Origin: Rhodobacter sp. SY28-1 | Lineage (GTDB): Bacteria; Pseudomonadota; Alphaproteobacteria; Rhodobacterales; Rhodobacteraceae | DNA: 64,000 bases | Assembly (NCBI RefSeq): GCF_005222785.1 | Contig: NZ_STGH01000001.1 | Span: forward strand, 1,364,001 to 1,428,000 | Reading direction: 5' to 3' | Shown here: positions 38,133 through 47,006 of the stretch, one piece after another | Numbering within the stretch: position 1 is the stretch's first letter | Layout of the letters: each line of letters begins with the position of its first letter | Notes under the pieces: generated by a model | What the model saw: only the letters and a program-made list of their open reading frames with translations | Databases searched by the model: none | What the model was told of the DNA's origin: nothing | Program-made: the position numbers and the translations under genes

Positions 38133-39521
38133 ATGAGCGCACGGATTCTCATCGTTGACGATATTGCAGCGAACCGGATCCTGCAGCAGGCGCGGTTGGC
38201 TGCGGCCTTCTATCAGACTGTGCTCGCGGCCGATGGGGCATCCTGTCTGAAGATTGCGCAGCGGGAACGTCCCGATCTTGTGCTGCTGGATCTGGGCCTG
38301 CCCGATATCTCGGGCCTTGAGGTGCTGCAGCGTTTGCGCCGCAATCCTGCTTGCCGCGACATTCCGGTAATCGCCCTGACATCGACCGGGGGAGCGGCGG
38401 AGCGGCTTGCGGCCTTTGCCGCCGGGGCCGATGACGTGATGGATCACCCCGCGAACGAACGTGTGCTGCTGGCGCGGCTGCGCAACCTGTTGCGTCTGAA
38501 AGCGGAAAGCGATTTTCCGGCGCCTGATGCGCTGGCCTTTCCGGGGCTTGCCGAGGCCCCCGCCGGGTTCGAGCCGCAGGGGACCATTGCGCTGGTCACT
38601 CCGCCGCATATGCCCGGCCAGGGTTTGCGCGATGCGCTTGCAGGGCAGTTGCGCGACCGTCTGGTCGTCCTGTCCCGGCGCGAGGCGTTGGCCGAGCTTG
38701 CGGCGGGCAAGGGCTGCACCGCAGTTCCGGAAGTATTCGTGCTGCAGGACGACGGTCGCAATCCGTCGTCAACCTTGCGGCTTCTGTCGGAACTCAAGAG
38801 CCATCAGGCGACCCGGCATGCCGCGGTCTGTGTCGTCGGTCCGGCGGGTGCGGGGGACGAGGCCGCGATGGCCTTTGACCTGGGCGCGGATGACGCGGTG
38901 GGCCCCGGGGTCACGGCGGAAGAACTGGTGCTGCGCACCCGCGGGCTTCTGCGCCGCAAGCGGCACTTCGACCAGTTGCGCGCCCGGATGCAGGACGGGC
39001 TGCGGCTGGCGATGCGCGATCCGCTGACGGGGCTTTACAATCGCCGATATGCGGTGCCGCAACTGGCGTCGATCGCCGATCGGGCGCGGGCCGAGGGGTC
39101 ACCCTTTGCGGTCATGGTGATGGATCTTGACCGCTTCAAGCAGGTGAACGACGTGCATGGGCATGCGGCCGGGGATCAGGTGCTGGTCGAGGTGGCGCAT
39201 CGCCTGACGGTCAACCTGCGTGAAACCGATGTTCTGGCCCGGATCGGAGGCGAGGAGTTTCTGGTCATCCTGCCGCGGACTGGCATGGCGATGGCCCGGC
39301 GGGTGGCCGAGCGGCTGTGCCAGATGATGGATGACCAGCCAATCCGGCTGGCGTCGGGCGAGGAGCTGCGGGTCACCGTCTCCATCGGCGTGGCGGTGGC
39401 GGGCACGGCGGGGGAGGAGAGCTTTGGCGTCGAGGGCCTGGTCGAGCAGGCGGACATTGCGCTGCTGGAATCGAAGGGTGCGGGGCGCAATCAGGTGACC
39501 TTCCGGCTGAGCGCGGCCTGA
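38133..39521 (+). CDS. pleD: PleD-type response regulator diguanylate cyclase
   Basis: The 462-residue protein has REC-REC-GGDEF architecture. REC1 (residues 1-120) has the acidic pocket VDDIAANR and the phospho-Asp in LVLLDLGLPD. REC2 (about 150-285) lacks a clear phospho-acceptor, as in PleD. The GGDEF domain has the active site RIGGEEF and an inhibitory RxxD (RETD) five residues before it, so product inhibition by c-di-GMP is expected. It makes c-di-GMP on phosphorylation. It is divergent from DUF3572 over 150 bases. Confidence 0.93.
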   Translation: MSARILIVDDIAANRILQQARLAAAFYQTVLAADGASCLKIAQRERPDLVLLDLGLPDISGLEVLQRLRRNPACRDIPVIALTSTGGAAERLAAFAAGADDVMDHPANERVLLARLRNLLRLKAESDFPAPDALAFPGLAEAPAGFEPQGTIALVTPPHMPGQGLRDALAGQLRDRLVVLSRREALAELAAGKGCTAVPEVFVLQDDGRNPSSTLRLLSELKSHQATRHAAVCVVGPAGAGDEAAMAFDLGADDAVGPGVTAEELVLRTRGLLRRKRHFDQLRARMQDGLRLAMRDPLTGLYNRRYAVPQLASIADRARAEGSPFAVMVMDLDRFKQVNDVHGHAAGDQVLVEVAHRLTVNLRETDVLARIGGEEFLVILPRTGMAMARRVAERLCQMMDDQPIRLASGEELRVTVSIGVAVAGTAGEESFGVEGLVEQADIALLESKGAGRNQVTFRLSAA

Positions 39522-39551
39522 CGCGGCGCGGCCTTGCCGACCGACCGGGGC

Positions 39552-40043
39552 CTAGTCCTTCGGGCGGTGGCGCAGGCCGCGTTCCAGGCGGTCGGCAAAG
39601 GCCTGGCGATCTTCCGGCGACATCTCGATCAGGCGGGTCTCGATCAGGCTGCGGCCGAGTTGCAGCCGTTCGGCATTGCGAGTCTCGATGGCGGCGAGGG
39701 CGGATTTCATCGCGTCGGGGTCGAAGGGGTCGGCGCGCAGGGCGGCGAGAAGGGTCTCGAACTCGGCGCGGGCGGCTTCGCGTGAGGTCCTGAACTCTCC
39801 CGCACGCTCCATCAGGCCCTTGCGCAGGGCGCGACGATCCTGATCGCTGAGTGCCTCGCTGAAGGGGCCAAAGGACATATCGCGGGGCATTCCCTTGCGC
39901 GGCCCGTCCCCAAGCCAGGCGCCAAGGACAAGGCCTGCGACGGCAAGGTTCAACGCGACCGACACGATCAGCGCGGGCTTCAGCCAGCGCGATCTGGTCG
40001 GGTCGGGTGAAACGGGCGCGGGGGGAGGGGTCTGGTCGGTCAT
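39552..40043 (-). CDS. Periplasmic heavy-metal sensor-type protein (CpxP/ZraP-like)
   Basis: The 163-residue protein has a Pro-rich cytoplasmic N-terminus, one TM helix (LIVSVALNLAVAGLVLGAWL) and a periplasmic helical LTxxQ/ZraP-type domain (FSEALSDQDRRALRKGLMER, then RQAFADRLERGLRHRPKD). It probably senses metal or envelope state. It is five bases downstream of the anti-sigma gene and belongs to the ECF cluster. Confidence 0.85.
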   Translation of the reverse strand: MTDQTPPPAPVSPDPTRSRWLKPALIVSVALNLAVAGLVLGAWLGDGPRKGMPRDMSFGPFSEALSDQDRRALRKGLMERAGEFRTSREAARAEFETLLAALRADPFDPDAMKSALAAIETRNAERLQLGRSLIETRLIEMSPEDRQAFADRLERGLRHRPKD

Positions 40044-40048
40044 CGTCG

Positions 40049-40387
40049 TCAGCCTTCGGTCGTCAGGAAATCGGCATCGGGGAAGAACTCTGCCGCATCG
40101 GCGGTCGAGCCGGTCAGATAGTCCAGTGTCGTCGGGCTGAGATAGCCGAGCACCACGCCGAACACCGCTGCAGTCCCAAGCCCGGCTAGGGCGGGTCCGC
40201 CGCCGAGGGCCTGGAGGAACCGGGTCAGGCGGCCAGTGCGGGCGGGGGCCGGGGCAGGGTGCAAGGCGGCGGGCTGTGGTTGCAGCGCCAGCGCATCGGC
40301 CAGCACCCGTTGCATCAGGGCTTCGGACGGGGCGGGGGTCGCCTTTGCCGCTGCCGCCAGCAGGTGGTCGAGGTCATCATCCTGCAT
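40049..40387 (-). CDS. Putative anti-sigma factor, single-pass membrane protein
   Basis: The 112-residue protein has an N-terminal helical cytoplasmic part (about 70 residues: DDDLDHLLAAAAKATPAPSE), a TM near ALAGLGTAAVFGVVLGYLSP and a short periplasmic tail. No zinc-binding HxxxCxxC motif is visible. The ATG at 40385-40387 overlaps the end of the ECF sigma gene by 11 bases and has GAGG nine bases upstream. Position and topology suggest an anti-sigma factor for the adjacent sigma gene; a family match was not recognised. Confidence 0.7.
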   Translation of the reverse strand: MQDDDLDHLLAAAAKATPAPSEALMQRVLADALALQPQPAALHPAPAPARTGRLTRFLQALGGGPALAGLGTAAVFGVVLGYLSPTTLDYLTGSTADAAEFFPDADFLTTEG

Positions 40388-40985
40388 GACTGTCATCCTC
40401 ATATCCAAGGGCCGCTTTCCGGCCCGCCAGAACTGCCGCCAGCGCGCGCTTGCCGCGTGCCGTCAGGCTTTCCACCGCTTCGACCCCGATCTCCATGATC
40501 GCGGCGATTTCGGGGTTCGTCATCCCTTCCAGATGCCGCAGGATCACTGCCTGCCGTTGCCGGTCGGGGAGTTCGGCCAGCGCCGCCTCAAGCGCGGCCA
40601 TCCGGCCTGCGTCCTGCATCCGGTCCTCGGCCCCTTGCGCGCCGTCGGCGATCTCGGGGGCGTCGTCCAGCGCCATCTGCCGCTTGCGGCCCTTGGCGCG
40701 CTGCCGGTCGATGCAGAGGTTGGTGGCGACCCGATAGGCCCAGGTCGTCACCTTTGTCTCGCCCTGCCGCCACTGCGGGGCGACCTTCCACAGTCGCAGC
40801 ATGGTTTCCTGCGCCACATCCTCGGCCTCGGCCCGGTCGCCGGACAGAAGCCGCGCGGCATAGGCCAGGACGCGTGGGGTGACGCGCTGGGTCAAGGCCA
40901 GCGCCGCGTGACGGTCTCCATTGGCATAGAGCACCATCAGCGCCTCATCCGAGGTATCACCGCCTGCATCGAAGGCCATCGTCAT
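40377..40985 (-). CDS. ECF RNA polymerase sigma factor
   Basis: The 202-residue sigma factor has region 2 (residues 25-95: LLSGDRAEAEDVAQETMLRL and TTWAYRVATNLCIDRQRAKG) and region 4 (residues 135-190: LPDRQRQAVILRHLEGMTNP, then IMEIGVEAVESLTARGKRAL). It should direct polymerase to a regulon that includes its own operon. It is first in a chain with the anti-sigma gene and the periplasmic metal-sensor gene; an EF-hand gene lies just upstream on the same strand. Confidence 0.93.
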   Translation of the reverse strand: MTMAFDAGGDTSDEALMVLYANGDRHAALALTQRVTPRVLAYAARLLSGDRAEAEDVAQETMLRLWKVAPQWRQGETKVTTWAYRVATNLCIDRQRAKGRKRQMALDDAPEIADGAQGAEDRMQDAGRMAALEAALAELPDRQRQAVILRHLEGMTNPEIAAIMEIGVEAVESLTARGKRALAAVLAGRKAALGYEDDSHAG

Positions 40986-41026
40986 CCTGCGTCTGGTCTA
41001 ACCCGGCACCAGCCGGGAGCAAAGCG

Positions 41027-41530
41027 TCAGTTGTCGTCGTGACCCATCATGTGACGGCGGCCTTCGCGGCGTTTGCCCATCCTTTCGGCGACGGCCTGGG
41101 CTTCCTCTTTCGAGATCGCGCCGTCGTTGTCGGTGTCGATCCGGGCAAAATGCTCGGCCATCGGGCCTTCGCCCATTTCCTCGACCGACAGGCTGCCGTT
41201 GCCGTCGTCGTCCATGTTCTCGATCATCTGGGCACTGCGTCGGGCCAGCATCTCGGCCAGCATCTTCGCTTGCAGTTCCTCGGCGCTGAGTGCGCCATCG
41301 CCGTTGGTGTCGGCGGCGGCAAACTCGGCGGCCCGGTGCGCGGCAAGTTCGTCCTGCGTGATCTTGCCGTCCTTGTCGGCGTCGATGGTATCGAACATTT
41401 CCAGCATCATCGGCCCGCGGCCGTCATGGCCGCCCATGCCACCCATCCCGCGTTCGGCCAGCGCAGCCGAGCCCAAGGCCGCCCCCATCAGGGCAAGCAC
41501 GGCAACGGCGGTCTTCTTCGAAGCAGTCAT
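41027..41530 (-). CDS. Secreted EF-hand calcium-binding protein
   Basis: The 167-residue exported protein has a signal peptide (TAVAVLALMGAALGSAALA) and four EF-hand loops: DADKDGKITQDE, DTNGDGALSAEE, DDDGNGSLSVEE and DTDNDGAISKEE. It also has a Met/Gly/His-rich N-terminus (MGGMGGHDGRGP) and a Met/His-containing C-terminus. SD GGAGAG precedes the ATG at 41528-41530. It lies 41 bases upstream of the ECF sigma gene, which suggests a calcium- or metal-responsive envelope module. Confidence 0.88.
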   Translation of the reverse strand: MTASKKTAVAVLALMGAALGSAALAERGMGGMGGHDGRGPMMLEMFDTIDADKDGKITQDELAAHRAAEFAAADTNGDGALSAEELQAKMLAEMLARRSAQMIENMDDDGNGSLSVEEMGEGPMAEHFARIDTDNDGAISKEEAQAVAERMGKRREGRRHMMGHDDN

Positions 41531-41727
41531 CTTCTCTCTCCGGTTTCGGGTCGCCTGTCGACCCTTCTGCCCATTCACACGACCGGGCCGCGAGTTTCCG
41601 TCGCGGATATGGGCAGCAAATTGCGACACGCGGACACAGGGCCGTCTTTCCCCTGTGATCGCACGACGGCCCGCGCTATGGTCCGTGTCGCCCGGACGCC
41701 CGGATCGGGCGCACAGGACGCGACCCG

Positions 41728-42126
41728 ATGACCATGACCGACACGACCGAACCCGAAGACCGCCCGTGGAAGCCTGCCGTGATGCGGGGCTGGCGGCGGC
41801 GCTGCCCGCAATGCGGGGCGGGGCCGATGCTGCGCGGCTACCTCAAGGTGCGCGACGCCTGCCCGGTCTGCGGCGAGGAGTTGCACCACCACCGCGCCGA
41901 CGATGGCCCGGCCTATCTGACGATCCTGATCGTCGGCCACCTGCTGGCGCCGATCCTTCTGTTCACCTTCACCAAGTTCCGTCCCGAGCCCTTGGTGATG
42001 GCGGTGGGGTTCACCATCGGAACCGTGGCGCTGTCGCTATACCTTCTGCCCCGGTTGAAGGGGGCGCTGGTCGCGCTGCAATGGGCAAACCGCATGCACG
42101 GCTTCGGCTCGACCCCGCATGACTGA
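41728..42126 (+). CDS. DUF983 family membrane protein
   Basis: The 132-residue protein has two CxxC zinc-ribbon pairs (CPQCG and CPVCGEEL) near residues 30-52 and two TM helices in the C-terminal half (LTILIVGHLLAPILLFTFTK, then MAVGFTIGTVALSLYLLP). This is the DUF983 pattern, often found near cytochrome oxidase genes. Function is unknown. It overlaps the NUDIX gene by eight bases. Confidence 0.9.
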   Translation: MTMTDTTEPEDRPWKPAVMRGWRRRCPQCGAGPMLRGYLKVRDACPVCGEELHHHRADDGPAYLTILIVGHLLAPILLFTFTKFRPEPLVMAVGFTIGTVALSLYLLPRLKGALVALQWANRMHGFGSTPHD

Positions 42127-42727
42127 ACCGATCCGCGCTGCCGCGACCGTTGTCCTTTGGCGGGAAAGCCCCGACGGTCCGCAGGTTCTGATGGGTCAAC
42201 GCGGCGAAGGGGCGGTCTTCATGCCCTCCAAGTTCGTGTTTCCCGGCGGTCGTGTCGATCCTGAGGACGCGGCTGCGGGCCGCTCGGGCTTTCTGTCCTC
42301 GGACTGCGCCCGTCGCCTGATGCTGACGGTCCCGGCCGATGCTCCGGCGCCTGAAACGCTGGTTGCTACTGCGTTGCGCGAACTCACTGAGGAAACCGGG
42401 CTGAACCTGGCGGGGATGGAGCATCCTTCGCTGCGATTCGTCTTCCGCGCGATCACTCCCCCAGGCCGCACGCGCCGCTTCGATGCGCGCTTCCTTCTCG
42501 CGCATGCCGACAGTCTGGACGACAACCGCGAGGATTTCGCCCTTGCTTCGGGCGAGCTTCAGCACCTGCGCTGGCTTCCCCTGCCCGAGGCGCGGGCGCT
42601 GGACCTGCCCTTCATCACCGAGGTGGTGCTGGCCGAGGTCGCCGCGCTAGTGGCGGGCCACGACCAACCCGGCGTGCCGTTCTTCGACAATTCCGGCACC
42701 ACCCCGCAGTTCCGCCGGCTGGTCTGA
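42119..42727 (+). CDS. NUDIX hydrolase
   Basis: The 202-residue protein has an N-terminal NUDIX start (AAATVVLWRESPDGPQVLMG), then KFVFPGGRVDPEDAAAG. The Nudix box is present as ATALRELTEETGLNLAG with a gap after the first glycines. The substrate is uncertain, probably a nucleoside diphosphate or CoA derivative. It is coupled to DUF983. Its 3' end overlaps the convergent desaturase gene by 81 bases. Confidence 0.85.
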   Translation: MTEPIRAAATVVLWRESPDGPQVLMGQRGEGAVFMPSKFVFPGGRVDPEDAAAGRSGFLSSDCARRLMLTVPADAPAPETLVATALRELTEETGLNLAGMEHPSLRFVFRAITPPGRTRRFDARFLLAHADSLDDNREDFALASGELQHLRWLPLPEARALDLPFITEVVLAEVAALVAGHDQPGVPFFDNSGTTPQFRRLV

Positions 42728-43639
42728 CATCGCCCCGCCCTTGTCGACCGGGAAGACCGGGTGCGGCACCGGGTCCTTGGCGCGGAAGAGGTGCTGGCGG
42801 AAGATCTCGATGTAATTGCGGTACTGGTAGCCATCGTTCCGCCGCAAGTAATGGTCGCGGTTGCCGAAGTAGAGTGCGGGCAGTTTGTACCAGGCGACGC
42901 CGGGATGCATGTGGTGGACCACATGGAAATTGTTGTTCAGGAACAGCAAGGACAGCGGCCCCCGGCTTTCGATCACCACGGTCCGCGCCCTGGCGGCCTC
43001 ATGCGCGCGGTGTTCGAGGTAAGTGCGGATCTTCAGAAGGCTCCAGCCCAGATAGGCCGCCAGGAGATAGGCCCAGCCGGGCATCGCACCGACCCATTGC
43101 AGCCAGGCCCAGACCAGCACCAGTCCTGCGAGGTGAAGGGCCCAGGCCAGCCAGACCCGCCGGTCGCCCTTGCGCATCGCGGCGAGGTCACCCTTGGCCA
43201 GGGCCCAGATCGAGATTGCGGGGCCAACCAGCATGCGGCCGAAGAGCGTGTTGTTGAACCGCAGTAGCCCCTTCGCCGGCCCGGACAGCCGCGCCCAGAC
43301 AGCGGGGTCGAGATAGTTCGATTCCGGGTCGTCATAGGGATCGGTCAGAGCCGGGTCGAAATGGTGCTGCAGGTGCAGGTCCTTGAAGCGCAGGTAGGGG
43401 ACAAAGACCGTAAGGCCGGGAAAGACCAGCGCCTCAGACAGGGTCTGCGACCGGAACGGGTGGCCGTGCAGGACCTCGTGCGTAAGTGAGGAGTACTGGC
43501 CGATGGCCAACGCGGCGGCGAGAATGGCGAGGGTGGGAGAGAAGGTCCAGAGGACGGTGGTTGCCAGGGCCCAGAGGCCGTAGGTTGCCGCGAAGACGAT
43601 CAGGGTGGGCCATTCGACGGCCCGGGCTTCGGTCTGCAA
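42647..43639 (-). CDS. Membrane fatty acid desaturase
   Basis: The 330-residue protein has the three His boxes of di-iron desaturases: THEVLHGH (residues 53-60), HLQHHFD (near 90) and FHVVHHMHPG (near 240), with TM pairs between. It should introduce a double bond into an acyl chain or act on a related lipid. The last 27 residues, after KGGAMSDQ, extend antisense into the end of the NUDIX gene. It is divergent from an XRE regulator across 109 bases. Confidence 0.9.
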   Translation of the reverse strand: MQTEARAVEWPTLIVFAATYGLWALATTVLWTFSPTLAILAAALAIGQYSSLTHEVLHGHPFRSQTLSEALVFPGLTVFVPYLRFKDLHLQHHFDPALTDPYDDPESNYLDPAVWARLSGPAKGLLRFNNTLFGRMLVGPAISIWALAKGDLAAMRKGDRRVWLAWALHLAGLVLVWAWLQWVGAMPGWAYLLAAYLGWSLLKIRTYLEHRAHEAARARTVVIESRGPLSLLFLNNNFHVVHHMHPGVAWYKLPALYFGNRDHYLRRNDGYQYRNYIEIFRQHLFRAKDPVPHPVFPVDKGGAMSDQPAELRGGAGIVEERHAGLVVARH

Positions 43640-43748
43640 GATGGGTCCCGTTTCGAGTAACGTTTGTGTGACGGTAACAAGTCCGCTCTCTGCCGTGTAT
43701 TCGGGATATTGTAAACTCGATCCAGCACATGTTCTGGAAGGTCATCAC

Positions 43749-44606
43749 ATGTTGGATAAAGTCGACAAACGTGACCGTGCCCAGTTGTTTCGCCAGCGCC
43801 TGGCCGAGGCGATGGCCACCCGCAAGGTCAGCCAGTCCGCCCTGGCGCGGTCCTGCGGGGTGGACCGCTCGACGATCTCGGCCCTTCTGCAGGATGGCAC
43901 ACGTCTGCCCAACGCCCAGCTTGCGGCCGATTGCGCGCGGGCGCTGGGGATCAGTGCGGACTGGCTGCTGGGTCTCTCCGGGCGTCCGGAATCGATTGCC
44001 GATCTGCTGGCGGCCTCGCTTAGCCTGACCGAGGCACCGCGCGCGCTGATCGACGAACGCATCTTCGGCTGGCACCAGGAAGCTGCGGGCTACAAGATCC
44101 GTCATGTTCCGGCGACACTGCCCGACATGCTGAAGACCCGGGAAGTGGTTGAATGGGAATACGAGCCACAGCTTGGCCGCACGGCGGAACAGGCGATCGG
44201 TGCGTTCGAGGACCGGCTGCAGTGGATGCGGGGCGCGGGGTCGGACTACGAGATCGCGCTGCCGGTCCACGAACTGACGGCCTTCGCCACGGCTTCGGGC
44301 TATTACGAGGGCATCTCGGCCGAGATCCGGTTGCAGCAATTGCGCCACCTGATTGCACTGTGCGACCAGCTCTACCCCTCGCTGCGGGTCTGCCTGTTCG
44401 ACGCTCGGAAGCTTTTCTCGGCGCCGGTCACCATTTTTGGCCCCCTCCTGGCGGTGATCTACCTGGGGCGCCACTACCTTGCGTTCCGTGACAGCGCCCG
44501 GATCGAGACGATCAGCCAGCACTTCGACTTTCTGGTCCGCGAGGCCGAAATCGGTGCGCGGGACATGTCGGCGCACCTGCGGGCACTTTGCGACCGGGTG
44601 CGGTAG
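43749..44606 (+). CDS. XRE-family HTH regulator with C-terminal sensor region
   Basis: The 285-residue protein has a Cro/CI HTH at residues 12-70 (LAEAMATRKVSQSALARSCG, then DRSTISALLQDGTRLPNAQL). The C-terminal part is about 200 residues with no clear signature. The ATG at 43749 has GGAAGG nine bases upstream. It is divergent from the fatty acid desaturase, so it may control membrane-lipid desaturation; the ligand is unknown. Confidence 0.85.
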   Translation: MLDKVDKRDRAQLFRQRLAEAMATRKVSQSALARSCGVDRSTISALLQDGTRLPNAQLAADCARALGISADWLLGLSGRPESIADLLAASLSLTEAPRALIDERIFGWHQEAAGYKIRHVPATLPDMLKTREVVEWEYEPQLGRTAEQAIGAFEDRLQWMRGAGSDYEIALPVHELTAFATASGYYEGISAEIRLQQLRHLIALCDQLYPSLRVCLFDARKLFSAPVTIFGPLLAVIYLGRHYLAFRDSARIETISQHFDFLVREAEIGARDMSAHLRALCDRVR

Positions 44607-44612
44607 TGAGGC

Positions 44613-45071
44613 CTAAAGCGTGCGGTTGTAGCGGATAAAGGGGGTGACCTTGGCGATCCGGTCGTAGAGCTGCCGGGCCGTCGTGTTGAAATCCTGCGTC
44701 AGCCAGTAGACCGCAGGGGCACCCGCCGCATCGGCGCGGGCATAGACCGCCTCGATCAGGGCGCGCCCCAGACCAAGGCCACGGGCCTCGGGGGCGACAT
44801 AAAGGTCTTGCAGATAGCAGACCTCTTCGATCTTCCAGGCGTGGCGGTGAAAGAGGAAATGGGTCAGGCCCAAGAGCCTGCCGTCGACCTCGGCCACCAG
44901 GGCGCTGAAGTCGCGGGGATCGTCCCCGAGAAGCCGCGCGAAGGTCGAGGCATAGACGGCCTCGGGCACCTCGGTCTGGTAGAACCGCAGATAGTCGGTC
45001 CAGAGCTGGCGCCAACCGGCCTCGTCCGAGGCTTGCAGAGGGCGGATCTGCGGGGAAGTCTGGGGGGGCAT
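44613..45071 (-). CDS. GNAT family N-acetyltransferase
   Basis: The 152-residue protein has the GNAT fold: VYLQDL-type beta strand (EEVCYLQDLYVAPEARG) followed by the acetyl-CoA loop RGLGLGRALIEAVYA near residue 100, then TQDFNTTARQLYDRIAK. The substrate is unknown. I chose the start at 45069-45071 (MPPQTSPQIRPLQASDE) because it begins at the domain. Convergent with the XRE gene, six bases apart. Confidence 0.88.
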   Translation of the reverse strand: MPPQTSPQIRPLQASDEAGWRQLWTDYLRFYQTEVPEAVYASTFARLLGDDPRDFSALVAEVDGRLLGLTHFLFHRHAWKIEEVCYLQDLYVAPEARGLGLGRALIEAVYARADAAGAPAVYWLTQDFNTTARQLYDRIAKVTPFIRYNRTL

Positions 45072-45207
45072 GCGGGTTCCTTCCGTTGCTCTCCCAAGTC
45101 TGGACCGCTGCATAACACTTGGCAACTGGACGGAAATCCTGACTATGCGGCGACGGTGCCGGACCCGCTATGCTGGACGGTGACCGGGGCAGCCAAGGGA
45201 GCATCGG

Positions 45208-46935
45208 ATGACAGGCCAGATCGCCGCGCGAACGCAGCTCGCCATCGCGGGGGGCTTGGGCGGATTCCTGGTCTGGACGCTGGTCGAGGCGCTGGATCGC
45301 GACTGGATCGGGGAGTATCCGGCGCTGATCCTGGGCGGGGCGGTTGTGACGCTGTTCGGGGCGCTTTTGGGCATGGCCGGGCCAATCGGACTTGGCCGGG
45401 CCCTGCCGCGGGCCGCAGGACTTGCGGTGGTGGTCGCTGGGCTGATCGCGCTGACCATGCTGCGCTATGCCAGTCCGGATGACTTTGTGCAGGCCGGGCT
45501 TCCGGTGCTGGCGGTCCTGGCGGTGGCGACCTTGCCGGTGCCGTTCCTGATCGCCGGGGCAAAGTCCGGCTGGCGGGACTATGCGGCGCTGTTTCTGGAA
45601 GCCTGGTCGGTCGCGCTGCGCTTTGCGGCCGCCGGGGCCTTCACCGGGCTGGTCTGGCTGGTGATCTTCCTGTCCGACGAGGTGCTGAACATCGTCGGCA
45701 TCGACGTGATCCGTCGGCTTCTGGACAACGAGGTGGTGCCTTTGGTCCTTTCGGGCGCGGTGCTGGGCCTGGGGATGGCGGTGATCCACGACCTTGCGGA
45801 CCTGTTGTCACCCTATGTCGTCCTACGCCTGTTCCGGCTGTTCCTGCCGGTCGTTCTTGGCGTCATGGTCGTCTTTCTGGTGGCGCTGCCGTTCCGGGGT
45901 CTGGACGGATTGGCCGGAGGCCTGTCACCGGCGCTTCTTCTTCTGACCATGGTGGCCGGGGGAATTTCGCTGGTGTCGATCGCGGTCGACCAGTCGGATG
46001 CGGATGCCACGGACAGTCCGCTCTTGCGCCGCTCGGCCCAAGGCATGGCGCTGCTTTTGCCCCTGGTTGCGGGGCTGGCGCTGTGGGCGATCTGGCTGCG
46101 GGTGGCGGATCGCGGCTGGTCGCCCGACCGGGTGTTCGTCGTCCTGATCGCCGGGATCGGGGTGGCCTACGGGGTGGTCTATGCGCAGGCCGTCCTGCGT
46201 CGTGGCCTTTGGATGGAGCGGATCCGGCAGGGCAACATCATCATGGCGCTGGTGGTGATCGGGCTGGCGGCGCTGTGGCTGACCCCGGTGCTGAATGCGG
46301 AACGCATCTCGGCGCAGGACCAGCTGGCGCGGTTCACGGCAGGCACGACCCCGGTTGAGGCACTGGACATCTATGCGCTGCGAGACTGGGGAAAGCCAGG
46401 TGCAGAGGTGATGGCCGTGCTGGAGGCCCTTGCCAAAGAGCCGGGGCAAGAGGCGCTGGCGGCGCGTCTTGCGGGCGAGGCCCCGGCAAGCGGGGTGGAT
46501 CGGGATGAGCTTCTTGCCGGTCTGCGGGCCGCGATGCCAGTGCAGCCCGCAACGGCGACCGGCACTCGCGACACGCTGTTTGACGTGACCGACGACTACA
46601 TGCTGGAAGACTGGAAGCGGGTTTGTGAAGCGCGGCTCTCTTCCGACCAGCCGTCCTGCCTGATGGTGGTGGCGGACCTGATGCCCACCATGCCAGGCGA
46701 GGAGGCGATGCTCTTCCTGCAGCGCAGCGTCGACTATGTCGAGATTTCCGGGCTGTATCTGGGCCCGGACGGCTATGTGCGCGTGCGCGGCACGACTCGG
46801 CCGGACGGCAATGTCTTCTCGGCCCCGGATGCGCTTGCGCTGATGCGCGCGTATCTGGACACGCCTCCGCCCGTGACCGCCGCGATGCTGAACCAGCTGG
46901 GTACGGGCGACACGGGACTGATTATCCTGCCGTGA
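45208..46935 (+). CDS. DUF4153 multi-pass membrane protein
   Basis: The 575-residue protein has about ten TM helices in residues 12-380 and a soluble C-terminal part of about 190 residues (SAQDQLARFTAGTTPVEALD, then ALRDWGKPGAEVMA). The TM arrangement and ISLVSIAVDQSD segment fit DUF4153. Its function is unknown. It is followed 71 bases later by the H-NOX-like gene. Confidence 0.85.
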   Translation: MTGQIAARTQLAIAGGLGGFLVWTLVEALDRDWIGEYPALILGGAVVTLFGALLGMAGPIGLGRALPRAAGLAVVVAGLIALTMLRYASPDDFVQAGLPVLAVLAVATLPVPFLIAGAKSGWRDYAALFLEAWSVALRFAAAGAFTGLVWLVIFLSDEVLNIVGIDVIRRLLDNEVVPLVLSGAVLGLGMAVIHDLADLLSPYVVLRLFRLFLPVVLGVMVVFLVALPFRGLDGLAGGLSPALLLLTMVAGGISLVSIAVDQSDADATDSPLLRRSAQGMALLLPLVAGLALWAIWLRVADRGWSPDRVFVVLIAGIGVAYGVVYAQAVLRRGLWMERIRQGNIIMALVVIGLAALWLTPVLNAERISAQDQLARFTAGTTPVEALDIYALRDWGKPGAEVMAVLEALAKEPGQEALAARLAGEAPASGVDRDELLAGLRAAMPVQPATATGTRDTLFDVTDDYMLEDWKRVCEARLSSDQPSCLMVVADLMPTMPGEEAMLFLQRSVDYVEISGLYLGPDGYVRVRGTTRPDGNVFSAPDALALMRAYLDTPPPVTAAMLNQLGTGDTGLIILP

Positions 46936-47006
46936 CCCGGTGCAGATGAAGAGTTCGTTAAGAAATGCAGGTTAGGCTTGCCGCAGAACCATTGACGGGG
47001 TCCGGA

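Noticed and set aside
38133-39521. Missing phospho-acceptor in the second receiver domain of the PleD-like protein.
   Set aside because: The second receiver of PleD is normally a degenerate adaptor, so this is expected.
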